Shown here: positions 1 to 6,276 of the stretch, one piece after another | How the letters are laid out: each line of letters starts with the position of its first letter | Numbering within the stretch: position 1 is the first letter of the stretch | Source: an uncultured Collinsella sp. | Lineage (GTDB): Bacteria; Actinomycetota; Coriobacteriia; Coriobacteriales; Coriobacteriaceae | Assembly: GCA_958446785.1 (NCBI GenBank) | Contig: CAUCXP010000088.1 | Coordinates: forward strand, 1 to 6,598 | Length of the DNA stretch: 6,598 nucleotides | Direction: 5' to 3' | The notes under the pieces: generated by a model | Database searches by the model: none | The model's input: the letters and a program-made list of their open reading frames with translations, nothing else | What the model was told of the DNA's origin: nothing | Program-made: the position numbers and the translations under genes

Positions 1-7
1 GCCGGGA

Positions 8-69
8 GGGGTTATCTAAGCCGACATCCCGCAGCCGCGAAGCGGCGAGGACGTCGGCGTGATAACCCC
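8..69. repeat. Imperfect long palindrome beyond the 3' end of the stress-protein gene
   Basis: Seen in sequence: a perfect 9-bp outer arm (8-16 with 61-69), a second 6-bp block (20-25 with 53-58), a 4-bp block (27-29 with 49-51 plus flanking mismatches), and a 5-bp apical stem (34-38 with 42-46) closed by a GAA loop. As RNA it would fold into one long hairpin on either strand. It lies 28 nt past the stop codon of the minus-strand stress-protein gene, where a terminator would sit. However, no T-run follows it in either direction, so it does not fit the standard intrinsic terminator. It may be a dispersed intergenic palindrome, a 3'-end stabilising hairpin, or part of the signal for a gene to the left of the window. 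Confidence 0.6.
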
Positions 70-96
70 GCAGGCCTTGCGCCGGCGGGAAGGAAC

Positions 97-534
97 CTAC
101 TTCACGACCAAGATATCGCAGTCCGTGTTGCGCAGCAGGAACGTCGAAATCGAGCCCAGGAGCGCGTACTTAATTGAGGACAAGCCGCGGGCACCGCAGA
201 GCACCAGATCGGGCTTGACCACGTCGAGCATCTCATCCTTGAGCGTCTCACGAATGCGGCCGGTACGAATCATGACCTCGACCTCGGGGATGTCGGGATT
301 GGCCTTGGCCTCCTCGAGCTGCTTGGCGATGGAGTTGTTAAAGGCCTCCTCCAAGCCGTTGACCAGGTCGACCGGATAGGAACCGGCGCTCTCGAGCGCG
401 GTGGAGTCGATGACGTGGCCGATGATCAGCTTAGCGCCGTTGTTCGCGGCGACCTTGATGGCGCGTGCGAGCACAAAATCCTGCTGCTCAGTACCGTCGA
501 GTGAAACAAATACCTTGGTGTAGCCCTCGTTCAT
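97..534 (-). CDS. Universal stress protein (UspA family), ATP-binding type
   Basis: A 145-residue single-domain universal stress protein, the usual length for a stand-alone Usp. It opens with a hydrophobic first strand (VFVSLDGTEQ) whose Asp13 is at the adenine-contacting position. The second strand ends in GHVID (39-43). Near the C-terminus lies the nucleotide-binding signature G-2x-G-9x-G-S: Gly114, Gly117, Gly127 and Ser128. The last strand is CDILVVK. The intact signature places it with the ATP-binding Usps rather than the UspA type that does not bind ATP (family knowledge). Such proteins are cytoplasmic, usually dimeric, and accumulate in starvation or stress; the exact role here is unknown. 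The ATG start is fixed by an AAGGAGG ribosome site (plus-strand 540-546) with a 5-nt spacer. It is transcribed away from uppP as a single-gene unit. Confidence 0.95.
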   Translation of the reverse strand: MNEGYTKVFVSLDGTEQQDFVLARAIKVAANNGAKLIIGHVIDSTALESAGSYPVDLVNGLEEAFNNSIAKQLEEAKANPDIPEVEVMIRTGRIRETLKDEMLDVVKPDLVLCGARGLSSIKYALLGSISTFLLRNTDCDILVVK

Positions 535-625
535 GGTTTCCTCCTTGGTCTATCGCACGGGCGCGGGGCTCGTGCGTCGGGCGGGCGCGGGCGCGTTGGC
601 CGCCGGACACTTTATCTTGTTGCAG

Positions 626-654
626 TTATACCCAAGGATTTCGATTTGACCGCT
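626..654 (-). promoter_or_regulatory. Weak candidate promoter for the universal stress protein gene
   Basis: On the minus strand a TATAAC hexamer (626-631) matches the -10 consensus at five of six bases. The region about 16 bp upstream gives only a poor -35 (CGGTCA, 648-653). If real, the transcript would carry a leader of roughly 85 nt, including a very GC-rich stretch (557-605) with a 6-bp inverted repeat (554-559 with 571-576). Other positions in this 249-nt divergent region could serve equally well. I found no convincing promoter for uppP on the plus strand; GATAAT at 717-722 resembles a -10 but has no -35 partner. Confidence 0.25.
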
Positions 655-783
655 CGCAATTCTGTGAACGGGCGAGTTTTTTGGTAAGGGTAGGCGCGGT
701 CGCACCGCCAACGGTTGATAATGGGACATCGCCCGCATCGTCCGCAGAACATCTACCGGCGGGTGTCTAACGAGGGGGTCCCT

Positions 784-1764
784 TTGGATATTATCGAGCT
801 TCTAAAATCTGCCTTCATGGGCCTGGTCGAGGGCATCACCGAATGGCTGCCCGTTTCGTCGACGGGTCACATGATCTTGGTGGACGAGTTCGTCAAGATG
901 AACGTGAGCGAGACGTTCTGGAATATGTTCCTGGTCGTGATTCAGCTCGGCGCCATTCTGGCCGTCTGTGTGCTGTTCTTCCATGAGCTCAATCCGTTCT
1001 CGCCCAGCAAGGGCAAGGAGGGCCGTCGCGACACCTGGGTGCTGTGGGGCAAGATTGTGCTCGGCTGCATTCCTGCGGCAGCGATCGGCCTGCCGCTCAA
1101 CGACTGGATGGAGGAGCATTTCTACAACGCTCCCGTCGTGGCGCTGGCGCTCATTGTGTACGGCGTGCTGTTTATCGTGATCGAGAACTGGCGCGCGAGC
1201 AAGCGCGAGGAAATGGCCGTTGCCGGTTCGTTTGGTTCGCGTGCTGTGGTGGCGGGCGGACGTCCCGCCGGTGCGCACTTTGCGGCGTCCGCCGCGGCTA
1301 CCGTTGAGGATGAGGACGATGACGAGAATCTGGACTTTGGTTCCATCGCCACGCTCGAGGACCTGAGCTGGAAGACTGCGCTGGGTATCGGCTGCTTCCA
1401 GGTGCTTTCGCTGGTGCCCGGTACGTCTCGCTCCGGCTCTACCATCATCGGTGGCCTGCTTTTGGGCTGCACGCGTTCGGTGGCGTCCAAGTTCACGTTC
1501 TTCCTGGCCATCCCTGTCATGTTTGGCGCGAGTGCGCTCAAGCTGGTCAAGTACTTCATCAAGGGCGGCACGTTCGGCGCCAACGAGGTCGCTATCTTGG
1601 GCGTGGGCTGCGCTGTGGCCTTTGTGGTTTCGCTCATCGCCATCAAGTGGCTCATGGGCTTCGTCCGCCGTCACGACTTTAAGTGCTTCGGTGTCTACCG
1701 CATCATCCTGGGTATCGTGGTGCTTGCGTACTTCTTTGTCCTGGAGCCCATGCTCGGCCTGTAA
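784..1764 (+). CDS. uppP: Undecaprenyl-diphosphate phosphatase UppP (BacA), with extra loop insertion
   Basis: Integral membrane enzyme that dephosphorylates undecaprenyl diphosphate to undecaprenyl phosphate, recycling the lipid carrier for peptidoglycan and other envelope polymers; extra copies give bacitracin resistance (family knowledge). Numbering from the TTG, the first signature has Glu16, Glu20, Ser25-Ser26-Thr27 and His29 (GLVEGITEWLPVSSTGH). The second is PGTSRSG (212-218) with Arg216. These match the known catalytic residues. Hydrophobic segments lie near 46-69, 86-105, 116-136, 196-228, 237-258, 268-294 and 302-319. I chose the TTG at 784 because GAGGGGG (772-778) sits 5 nt before it and homologues begin with a similar MDII-type sequence; GTG 763 and ATG 715 are in-frame alternatives. 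At 326 residues it exceeds the usual 265-285, owing to an Ala/Gly-rich and acidic insertion around 137-195. Confidence 0.95.
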   Translation: MDIIELLKSAFMGLVEGITEWLPVSSTGHMILVDEFVKMNVSETFWNMFLVVIQLGAILAVCVLFFHELNPFSPSKGKEGRRDTWVLWGKIVLGCIPAAAIGLPLNDWMEEHFYNAPVVALALIVYGVLFIVIENWRASKREEMAVAGSFGSRAVVAGGRPAGAHFAASAAATVEDEDDDENLDFGSIATLEDLSWKTALGIGCFQVLSLVPGTSRSGSTIIGGLLLGCTRSVASKFTFFLAIPVMFGASALKLVKYFIKGGTFGANEVAILGVGCAVAFVVSLIAIKWLMGFVRRHDFKCFGVYRIILGIVVLAYFFVLEPMLGL

Positions 1765-1808
1765 CTTGGTTGACGCTGCACGGCGACCGGAGCGACAACT
1801 TGTCATTC

Positions 1809-1850
1809 AAAGGGGGCGGCATGACCAAAAGGTCTATGCCGCCCCCTTTT
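1809..1850 (+). terminator. Intrinsic terminator of uppP
   Basis: A 14-bp perfect arm pair (1809-1822 with 1836-1849, core GGGGGCGGCAT) is extended by a GACC/GGTC inner stem (1823-1826 with 1831-1834) around an AAAA loop. One unpaired T lies at 1835. It ends in TTTT. It starts 44 nt after the uppP stop codon, so it should end that transcript and separate it from pcrA. The left flank (TTCAAA on the plus strand) gives only a short T-run in the opposite direction. Confidence 0.9.
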
Positions 1851-1965
1851 CATGCCAATTTGTTCGCCCTGGCCGCTGCTCGCTGCTGCTGCCGTGACAT
1901 CGGTGGCTCCGTGATTGGTGCAATGGGGTCAGGTTTGGCGGCGACGCACGGAGTCGTGGTGTGAT

Positions 1966-1996
1966 TTGCGTCGGTGTCCGCGCGGCTCGGTATACT
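1966..1996 (+). promoter_or_regulatory. Putative promoter of pcrA
   Basis: TATACT (1991-1996) matches the -10 consensus at five of six positions. The best -35 is TTGCGT (1966-1971), half consensus, with a long 19-bp spacer. Transcription would start near 2003, leaving a leader of about 55 nt before the pcrA ATG. A promoter is expected here because a strong terminator isolates pcrA from uppP. The rest of the 293-nt gap (1851-1965) shows nothing I can name. Confidence 0.5.
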
Positions 1997-2057
1997 GGTA
2001 CGGCTCAAACTATGGCGCTGCCCGCAGGCGCGCCGTCCGTCAGATGAGGAGTCGCCC

Positions 2058-4958
2058 ATGACCCAGCCCTTGCCCTGGGAAAAGAACGCCGCGGTACCCG
2101 TGCCGCCCGCGCCGGAACCCGTGCCGCTCGATGCGTACACTGCCCCCGCTGCGCCGGAGCCCGAGCTCGTCCCGCTCGACATCTACGACGCCCCGGCTCC
2201 GGCACCCAAGCCCGCTAAGCCGCTTGTCGACATCGACAGTCTTAACCCCGCCCAGCGCGAGGCCGTCCTGACCACCGAGGGTCCGTTGCTGGTCCTTGCC
2301 GGTGCTGGCTCGGGCAAGACCCGCGTCCTGACCTTCCGCATCGCCCATATGCTCGGTGATCTGGGCGTTAAGCCCTGGCAGATCCTTGCCATCACGTTTA
2401 CCAACAAGGCTGCGGCCGAGATGCGCGAGCGTCTGGCGGCACTTATTCCCAGCGGTACCCGCGGCATGTGGGTGTGCACCTTCCATGCCATGTGCGTGCG
2501 CATGCTGCGCGAGGACGCCGACCTGCTGGGCTACACCGGTCAGTTCACCATCTACGATGACGACGATTCCAAGCGCATGGTGCGCGACATTATGCAGGCA
2601 CTCGGCATCGAGCAAAAGCAGTTCCCCATCAACATGATCCGCAGCAAGATCAGCTCGGCTAAAAACGCCATGATCGGGCCCGAGGACATGCTCAAATCCG
2701 CCGACAGCCCCAATGACAAAAAGGCCGCGCAGGTCTACCTGGAGCTGGAGCGTCGCCTGCGCGCCGCCAACGCGATGGACTTCGACGACCTGCTCGTGCG
2801 CGCGCTCGAGCTGCTGCGCACCCGCCCCGAGGTGCTCGACAAGTACCAGGAGCGCTTCCGCTACATTAGCGTCGACGAGTATCAGGACACCAACCACGTC
2901 CAGTACGAGATCGCCAACCTGCTGGCCGCCAAGTACCAAAACCTCATGGTCGTAGGTGACGACGACCAGTCCATTTATAGCTGGCGTGGCGCCGACATCA
3001 CCAATATCCTGGACTTTGAGAAGGACTTTAAAAACTGCAAGACCGTCAAGCTGGAGCAGAACTACCGCTCCACGGGCCATATCCTGAGCGCCGCCAACGC
3101 CGTGGTGCGTCACAACTCGCAGCGCAAGGACAAGCGCCTGTTTACGGCCGAGGGCGATGGCGAGAAGATCCAGGCTTTCCAGGCAAGCGATGAGCGCGAC
3201 GAGGGCCGCTGGATTGCCGGCGAGATCGAAAAGCTGCACTCCAAGGGCACGAGCTACGACGACATCGCTGTGTTCTATCGCACCAACGCCCAGTCGCGTA
3301 TTCTCGAAGATATGTTCCTGCGTGCGGGCGTGCCCTACAAGATCGTGGGCGGCACGCGATTCTTCGACCGTGCCGAGATCCGCGACGTCATGGCCTACCT
3401 CAAGATGATCGTAAACCCGGCCGACGAGATGAGCGTCAAGCGCGTCATCAACACGCCGCGCCGCGGCATCGGCTCCACCTCGATCCAAAAGATTGAGCAG
3501 CTGGCGCGCGACAACCGTTGCTCGTTCTTCCAGGCCTGCGAGATTGCGACAGCCGAGACGGGCATGTTTAGCGCCAAGGTGCGCAATGGCCTGTCGAGCT
3601 TTGTGGCGCTGGTGCGCGAGGGCCGTCGCATGGACGGCGAGCTCAAGGACGTCGTCGAGATGATTGTTGACAAGACGGGCCTGCTGCAGGCCTTCCGCGC
3701 CGAGGGCACCATGGAGTCCGAGAGCCGCGCCGAGAACATCCAGGAATTCCTGGGCGTTGCGGCGGAATTTGAGGAGACGCACGAGGATATCGAAGGCACG
3801 CTCGAGAGCTTGGAAGAGCTGCGCGCAGCCGGTGTTGCCGATGTGCCTGCCAGTGCCGAGCCCGAGCCCGTTGTGGTGAGCACACCTGCGCCCGAACCGG
3901 GGCCGTCTGCCCCGGCATCCTCGTTCGAGGCACTTGTCGGCGCTCGTGACGCTGCGGGCTCTAATCCGCTCGGTAGCTTGGCTGCTCCGGCGCTATCTCC
4001 GCAGGATACCCTGGCCGCCGCCATCGCGGGCAACGCGTATGCCGCGCCGACAGAGATGCCGGCGGGTGCCGTGCATGCCGACGAGATCGAGCGTACCTAC
4101 GGTCCGCTCACCTGCAAGGCGCTGCCGGCACTCATGGAGTGGCTGGCCCTGCGCTCCGACTTGGATTCCCTGGCCGGCGAGACGCATGCCATCACCATGA
4201 TGACCATTCACTCCGCCAAGGGCCTGGAGTTCCCTGCGGTGTTCGTGGCCGGCATGGAGGAGGGTATCTTCCCGCACGTGCACGACTTTGGCGGCAGCGA
4301 TGATCCGGGCAAGCTCGAGGAGGAGCGCCGCCTGGCCTACGTCGCCATCACGCGTGCCCGTAAGCGCCTGTTCTTGACCTATGCGGCCACGCGTCGCACC
4401 TACGGCTCGACCTCTGCCAACCCGCGCTCGCGCTTCCTCAACGAGATTCCGTTTGAGGATATCGAGTTTAGCGGTATCGGCTCTGCCGGTTTTGAGGGCA
4501 CGGGCTGGGAGAAGCGCGGCGACCGTCACGGCACCTTTGGTTCGGGCATGGGCTCGGATATGTATGGCGGCAAGGTGTTCGGTTCGCATACGCGCTCGAC
4601 CGGCGGTTCCGGTTCGCGCGGCGGATCGAGCTTTGACGACTTCTTTGGCGGCAGCACTTATGGCACCGAGCGCCATCGTGGGGTTTCGCCCGACGCCGGC
4701 CGCGTTGCCTCGACCTTTGGCTCGGGCGCGCCGCGAGCCAAAAAGCCGTCGTCCAAGGTGTCGCCGACGGTGGAGCGCAAGGTCGATCACGCTAGCGCGT
4801 CGCAGGACTTTGCCGCGGGCGATACCGTGAGCCACAAGACCTTTGGCACGGGTACCGTGATCTCGGTCGCCGGAGACATGATCGAGGTCCAGTTCGAAAA
4901 GACCGGCCAGACCAAAAAGCTGATGAAGGGCTTTGCACCGATCGTTAAGCTGTCGTGA
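2058..4958 (+). CDS. pcrA: UvrD/PcrA-type superfamily 1A DNA helicase, enlarged
   Basis: ATP-driven 3'-5' DNA helicase for nucleotide excision repair, clearing of replication-transcription conflicts and removal of RecA filaments (family knowledge). Numbering from the ATG, the motifs run: Q motif LNPAQ (62-66), Walker A AGAGSGKT (81-88, Lys87), Ia (110-122), DEYQD (273-277), III GDDDQSIYSWRGA (300-312), IV EQNYRST (333-339, Arg337), V TIHSAKGLEF (716-725), VI LAYVAITRARKR (759-770, Arg766). The C-terminus (about 916-965, GDTVSHKTFGTGTV) is a Tudor-like domain as in PcrA, where it contacts RNA polymerase. The ATG at 2058 follows GAGGAG (2046-2051) by 6 nt; an in-frame GTG at 1974 lies before the promoter. 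At 966 residues it is some 200 longer than typical. It has a Pro/Ala-rich N-terminal tail with a repeated VPLDxY unit, a Pro/Ala/Glu-rich insertion (about 592-686), and a Gly/Ser-rich linker (about 812-915). All helicase motifs are intact. Confidence 0.97.
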   Translation: MTQPLPWEKNAAVPVPPAPEPVPLDAYTAPAAPEPELVPLDIYDAPAPAPKPAKPLVDIDSLNPAQREAVLTTEGPLLVLAGAGSGKTRVLTFRIAHMLGDLGVKPWQILAITFTNKAAAEMRERLAALIPSGTRGMWVCTFHAMCVRMLREDADLLGYTGQFTIYDDDDSKRMVRDIMQALGIEQKQFPINMIRSKISSAKNAMIGPEDMLKSADSPNDKKAAQVYLELERRLRAANAMDFDDLLVRALELLRTRPEVLDKYQERFRYISVDEYQDTNHVQYEIANLLAAKYQNLMVVGDDDQSIYSWRGADITNILDFEKDFKNCKTVKLEQNYRSTGHILSAANAVVRHNSQRKDKRLFTAEGDGEKIQAFQASDERDEGRWIAGEIEKLHSKGTSYDDIAVFYRTNAQSRILEDMFLRAGVPYKIVGGTRFFDRAEIRDVMAYLKMIVNPADEMSVKRVINTPRRGIGSTSIQKIEQLARDNRCSFFQACEIATAETGMFSAKVRNGLSSFVALVREGRRMDGELKDVVEMIVDKTGLLQAFRAEGTMESESRAENIQEFLGVAAEFEETHEDIEGTLESLEELRAAGVADVPASAEPEPVVVSTPAPEPGPSAPASSFEALVGARDAAGSNPLGSLAAPALSPQDTLAAAIAGNAYAAPTEMPAGAVHADEIERTYGPLTCKALPALMEWLALRSDLDSLAGETHAITMMTIHSAKGLEFPAVFVAGMEEGIFPHVHDFGGSDDPGKLEEERRLAYVAITRARKRLFLTYAATRRTYGSTSANPRSRFLNEIPFEDIEFSGIGSAGFEGTGWEKRGDRHGTFGSGMGSDMYGGKVFGSHTRSTGGSGSRGGSSFDDFFGGSTYGTERHRGVSPDAGRVASTFGSGAPRAKKPSSKVSPTVERKVDHASASQDFAAGDTVSHKTFGTGTVISVAGDMIEVQFEKTGQTKKLMKGFAPIVKLS

Positions 4959-5057
4959 TCCCGCCCAGGTCCTTAGATAACGTTGCTTGCTGGCGTCGCT
5001 CTGCTCGTCCGCCTTTTTGGTCTGGAGAGCCGGGTGGGCTGATAAATAGATATGAGT

Positions 5058-5100
5058 AGGGGCTCCTCCGTTGATGAACGGGGGAGCCCCTTGTTGCTTT
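5058..5100 (+). terminator. Intrinsic terminator of pcrA
   Basis: A 15-bp stem (5058-5072 with 5077-5091) contains one G-T wobble and a GATG loop. It is followed by TTGTTGCTTTTT. It begins 100 nt after the pcrA stop codon. In the opposite direction no T-run follows the stem, so it should act mainly on pcrA transcripts and not on manA. The 99 nt between the stop and the stem show no other feature apart from a 10-mer discussed in the findings. Confidence 0.9.
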
Positions 5101-5123
5101 TTGATTGTCGTAACTAGCCAGAG

Positions 5124-5254
5124 GCTCGCCGGGATGGGGCGCGGGGTTTGGTCGATCGCGAGTTCCGCACGAGCCGGAGAGCACTTAATGTGCTCTCCGT
5201 GCGAGCAGGACTGCCCGAGCAGGCGACCAAACCCCGCGCCCCATCCCGGCGAGC
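5124..5254. repeat. 131-bp element with perfect 31-bp inverted arms
   Basis: Arm 5124-5154 (GCTCGCCGGG...TTGGTCG) is the exact reverse complement of 5224-5254. The 69-nt interior carries its own perfect 10-bp hairpin (5175-5184 with 5190-5199, loop TTAAT), a small CTGC/GCAG hairpin (5211-5214 with 5219-5222), and two copies of CGAGCAGG 14 nt apart (5202-5209, 5216-5223). It occupies the gap between the convergent pcrA and manA genes, beginning 17 nt past the manA stop. No T-run follows either arm, no plausible gene is inside, and no clear target-site duplication flanks it. It could be a MITE-like or other dispersed palindrome, or a structured 3' end of manA mRNA. Confidence 0.85.
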
Positions 5255-5271
5255 GCTCGGGGACCGGTAGC

Positions 5272-6204
5272 TTACAGGTGGCTGACGATCAGTTCCATCT
5301 TGCCTTCGAGGTCGATGGAGGTGACGGTGCTTGGGGCCAGCAGGTGGCTTCCCTTGTGGACGGGGTCGCCGCAGACGGTGCCTTCGCCGTCGATGACCGA
5401 CAGGCACATGAAGGGCCAGTGCTGGTCGAGGGTCTTGCTGCCGTCGACGCGCACGCGATCGACGGTGTAGCAGGGGTTGGACTCGAGCTCGGTTACGCCG
5501 TCGACCTCGGGTGCAGTCACGGTGCCGTCGGTCGGAGCCTGGACATCAAAATCGATGCAGTCGAGGCTCTGCTCAATGTGCAGCGGGCGCAGCTTGCCGT
5601 CGGTGCCGGGGCGGTCGTAGTCGTACAGGCGATAGGTCACGTCGCTCGACTGCTGCGTTTCCAAAATGAGCGTGCCGGTCTTGATGGCGTGAACGGTGCC
5701 GGAGTCTATCTGAAAAAAGTCGCCTTTGTGAATCGGCAGCACGTTGAGCATATCGTCCCAGCGGCCGTCCTCGATCATCTGTGCGGCCTCGGCGCGGTCA
5801 TGCGCGCGCTGGCCGACGATGATCGTGGCACCGGGCTCGCAGTCCAGGACATACCAGCACTCGGTCTTGCCCAGGCTGCCGTTCTCGTGCTCGGCGGCAT
5901 ACTCGTCGTTGGGATGAATCTGGATCGAAAGGTCGTCCTTGGCGTCCAGAATCTTAATGAGCAGCGGGAACTCCTTGCCCTCGCAGTCGCCAAAGAGCTC
6001 ACGGTGCTCGGCCCACAGCCACGATAGCGTGTGGCCGGCATACGGACCCTCCGCAATCTGGCAGTCGCCGTTGGGGTGGGCCGAGATGGCCCAGCACTCA
6101 CCGATGGGGCCCTCGGGAATGTCGTAACCAAATACGGTTTCGAGCTGGCGGCCGCCCCAGATCTTCTCGTGGAAGATCGGCGTCAGTTTAATCAAATCGG
6201 ACAT
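5272..6204 (-). CDS. manA: Class I mannose-6-phosphate isomerase
   Basis: Zinc enzyme (EC 5.3.1.8) that interconverts mannose 6-phosphate and fructose 6-phosphate, linking mannose use to glycolysis and supplying mannose 6-phosphate for glycan precursors (family knowledge). At 310 residues it matches the short Bacillus-type class I form. It begins LIKLTPIFHEKIWGG. The metal site can be read as Gln95 and His97 (IQIHPNDEYA), Glu115 (GKTECWYVL) and His172 (SGTVHAI). The catalytic-loop arginine is Arg192 in ETQQSSDVTYRLYDYDR. A C-terminal beta-rich cupin-like part follows. Two ATGs lie close together: GGGAG (plus-strand 6212-6216) is 7 nt from the one at 6204 but only 1 nt from the one at 6210, so I chose 6204. 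It follows a GntR-type regulator on the same strand and probably shares its transcript. Confidence 0.95.
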   Translation of the reverse strand: MSDLIKLTPIFHEKIWGGRQLETVFGYDIPEGPIGECWAISAHPNGDCQIAEGPYAGHTLSWLWAEHRELFGDCEGKEFPLLIKILDAKDDLSIQIHPNDEYAAEHENGSLGKTECWYVLDCEPGATIIVGQRAHDRAEAAQMIEDGRWDDMLNVLPIHKGDFFQIDSGTVHAIKTGTLILETQQSSDVTYRLYDYDRPGTDGKLRPLHIEQSLDCIDFDVQAPTDGTVTAPEVDGVTELESNPCYTVDRVRVDGSKTLDQHWPFMCLSVIDGEGTVCGDPVHKGSHLLAPSTVTSIDLEGKMELIVSHL

Positions 6205-6276
6205 GTGCATACTCCCATAAGGTTGTGCGGGTGCCGCGTAAAACAGCTCAAAACGAGCACCCACCGGATTACAAAA

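Noticed and set aside
717..722. GATAAT as a uppP -10 box
   Set aside because: It resembles the consensus, but no acceptable -35 lies 16-19 bp upstream and no extended -10 is present.
715..783. uppP start at ATG 715 or GTG 763
   Set aside because: The extra N-terminal residues are not membrane-protein-like and neither start has a ribosome site as good as the GAGGGGG placed 5 nt before TTG 784.
1192..1368. Frameshift or sequencing error in uppP producing the unusual insertion
   Set aside because: The reading frame is the same before and after the insertion, with the second catalytic signature and the remaining membrane segments intact downstream.
2040..3782. A 580-codon open frame antisense to pcrA, and similar long antisense frames at 802-1806, 3993-4835 and 5071-6027
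   Set aside because: Long antisense open frames are expected opposite GC-rich coding sequence. These have biased His/Arg/Ala-rich translations, no recognisable domains and no good ribosome sites, and lie opposite genes with clear family motifs.
3831..4115. Intein or inserted domain within pcrA
   Set aside because: The insertion lacks intein splice-junction residues and homing endonuclease motifs. It is Pro/Ala/Glu-rich low-complexity sequence of linker character.
5124..5254. Insertion sequence or CRISPR-like repeat
   Set aside because: There is no transposase frame, no clear target-site duplication, and no repeated spacer-type array; only a single inverted pair is present.
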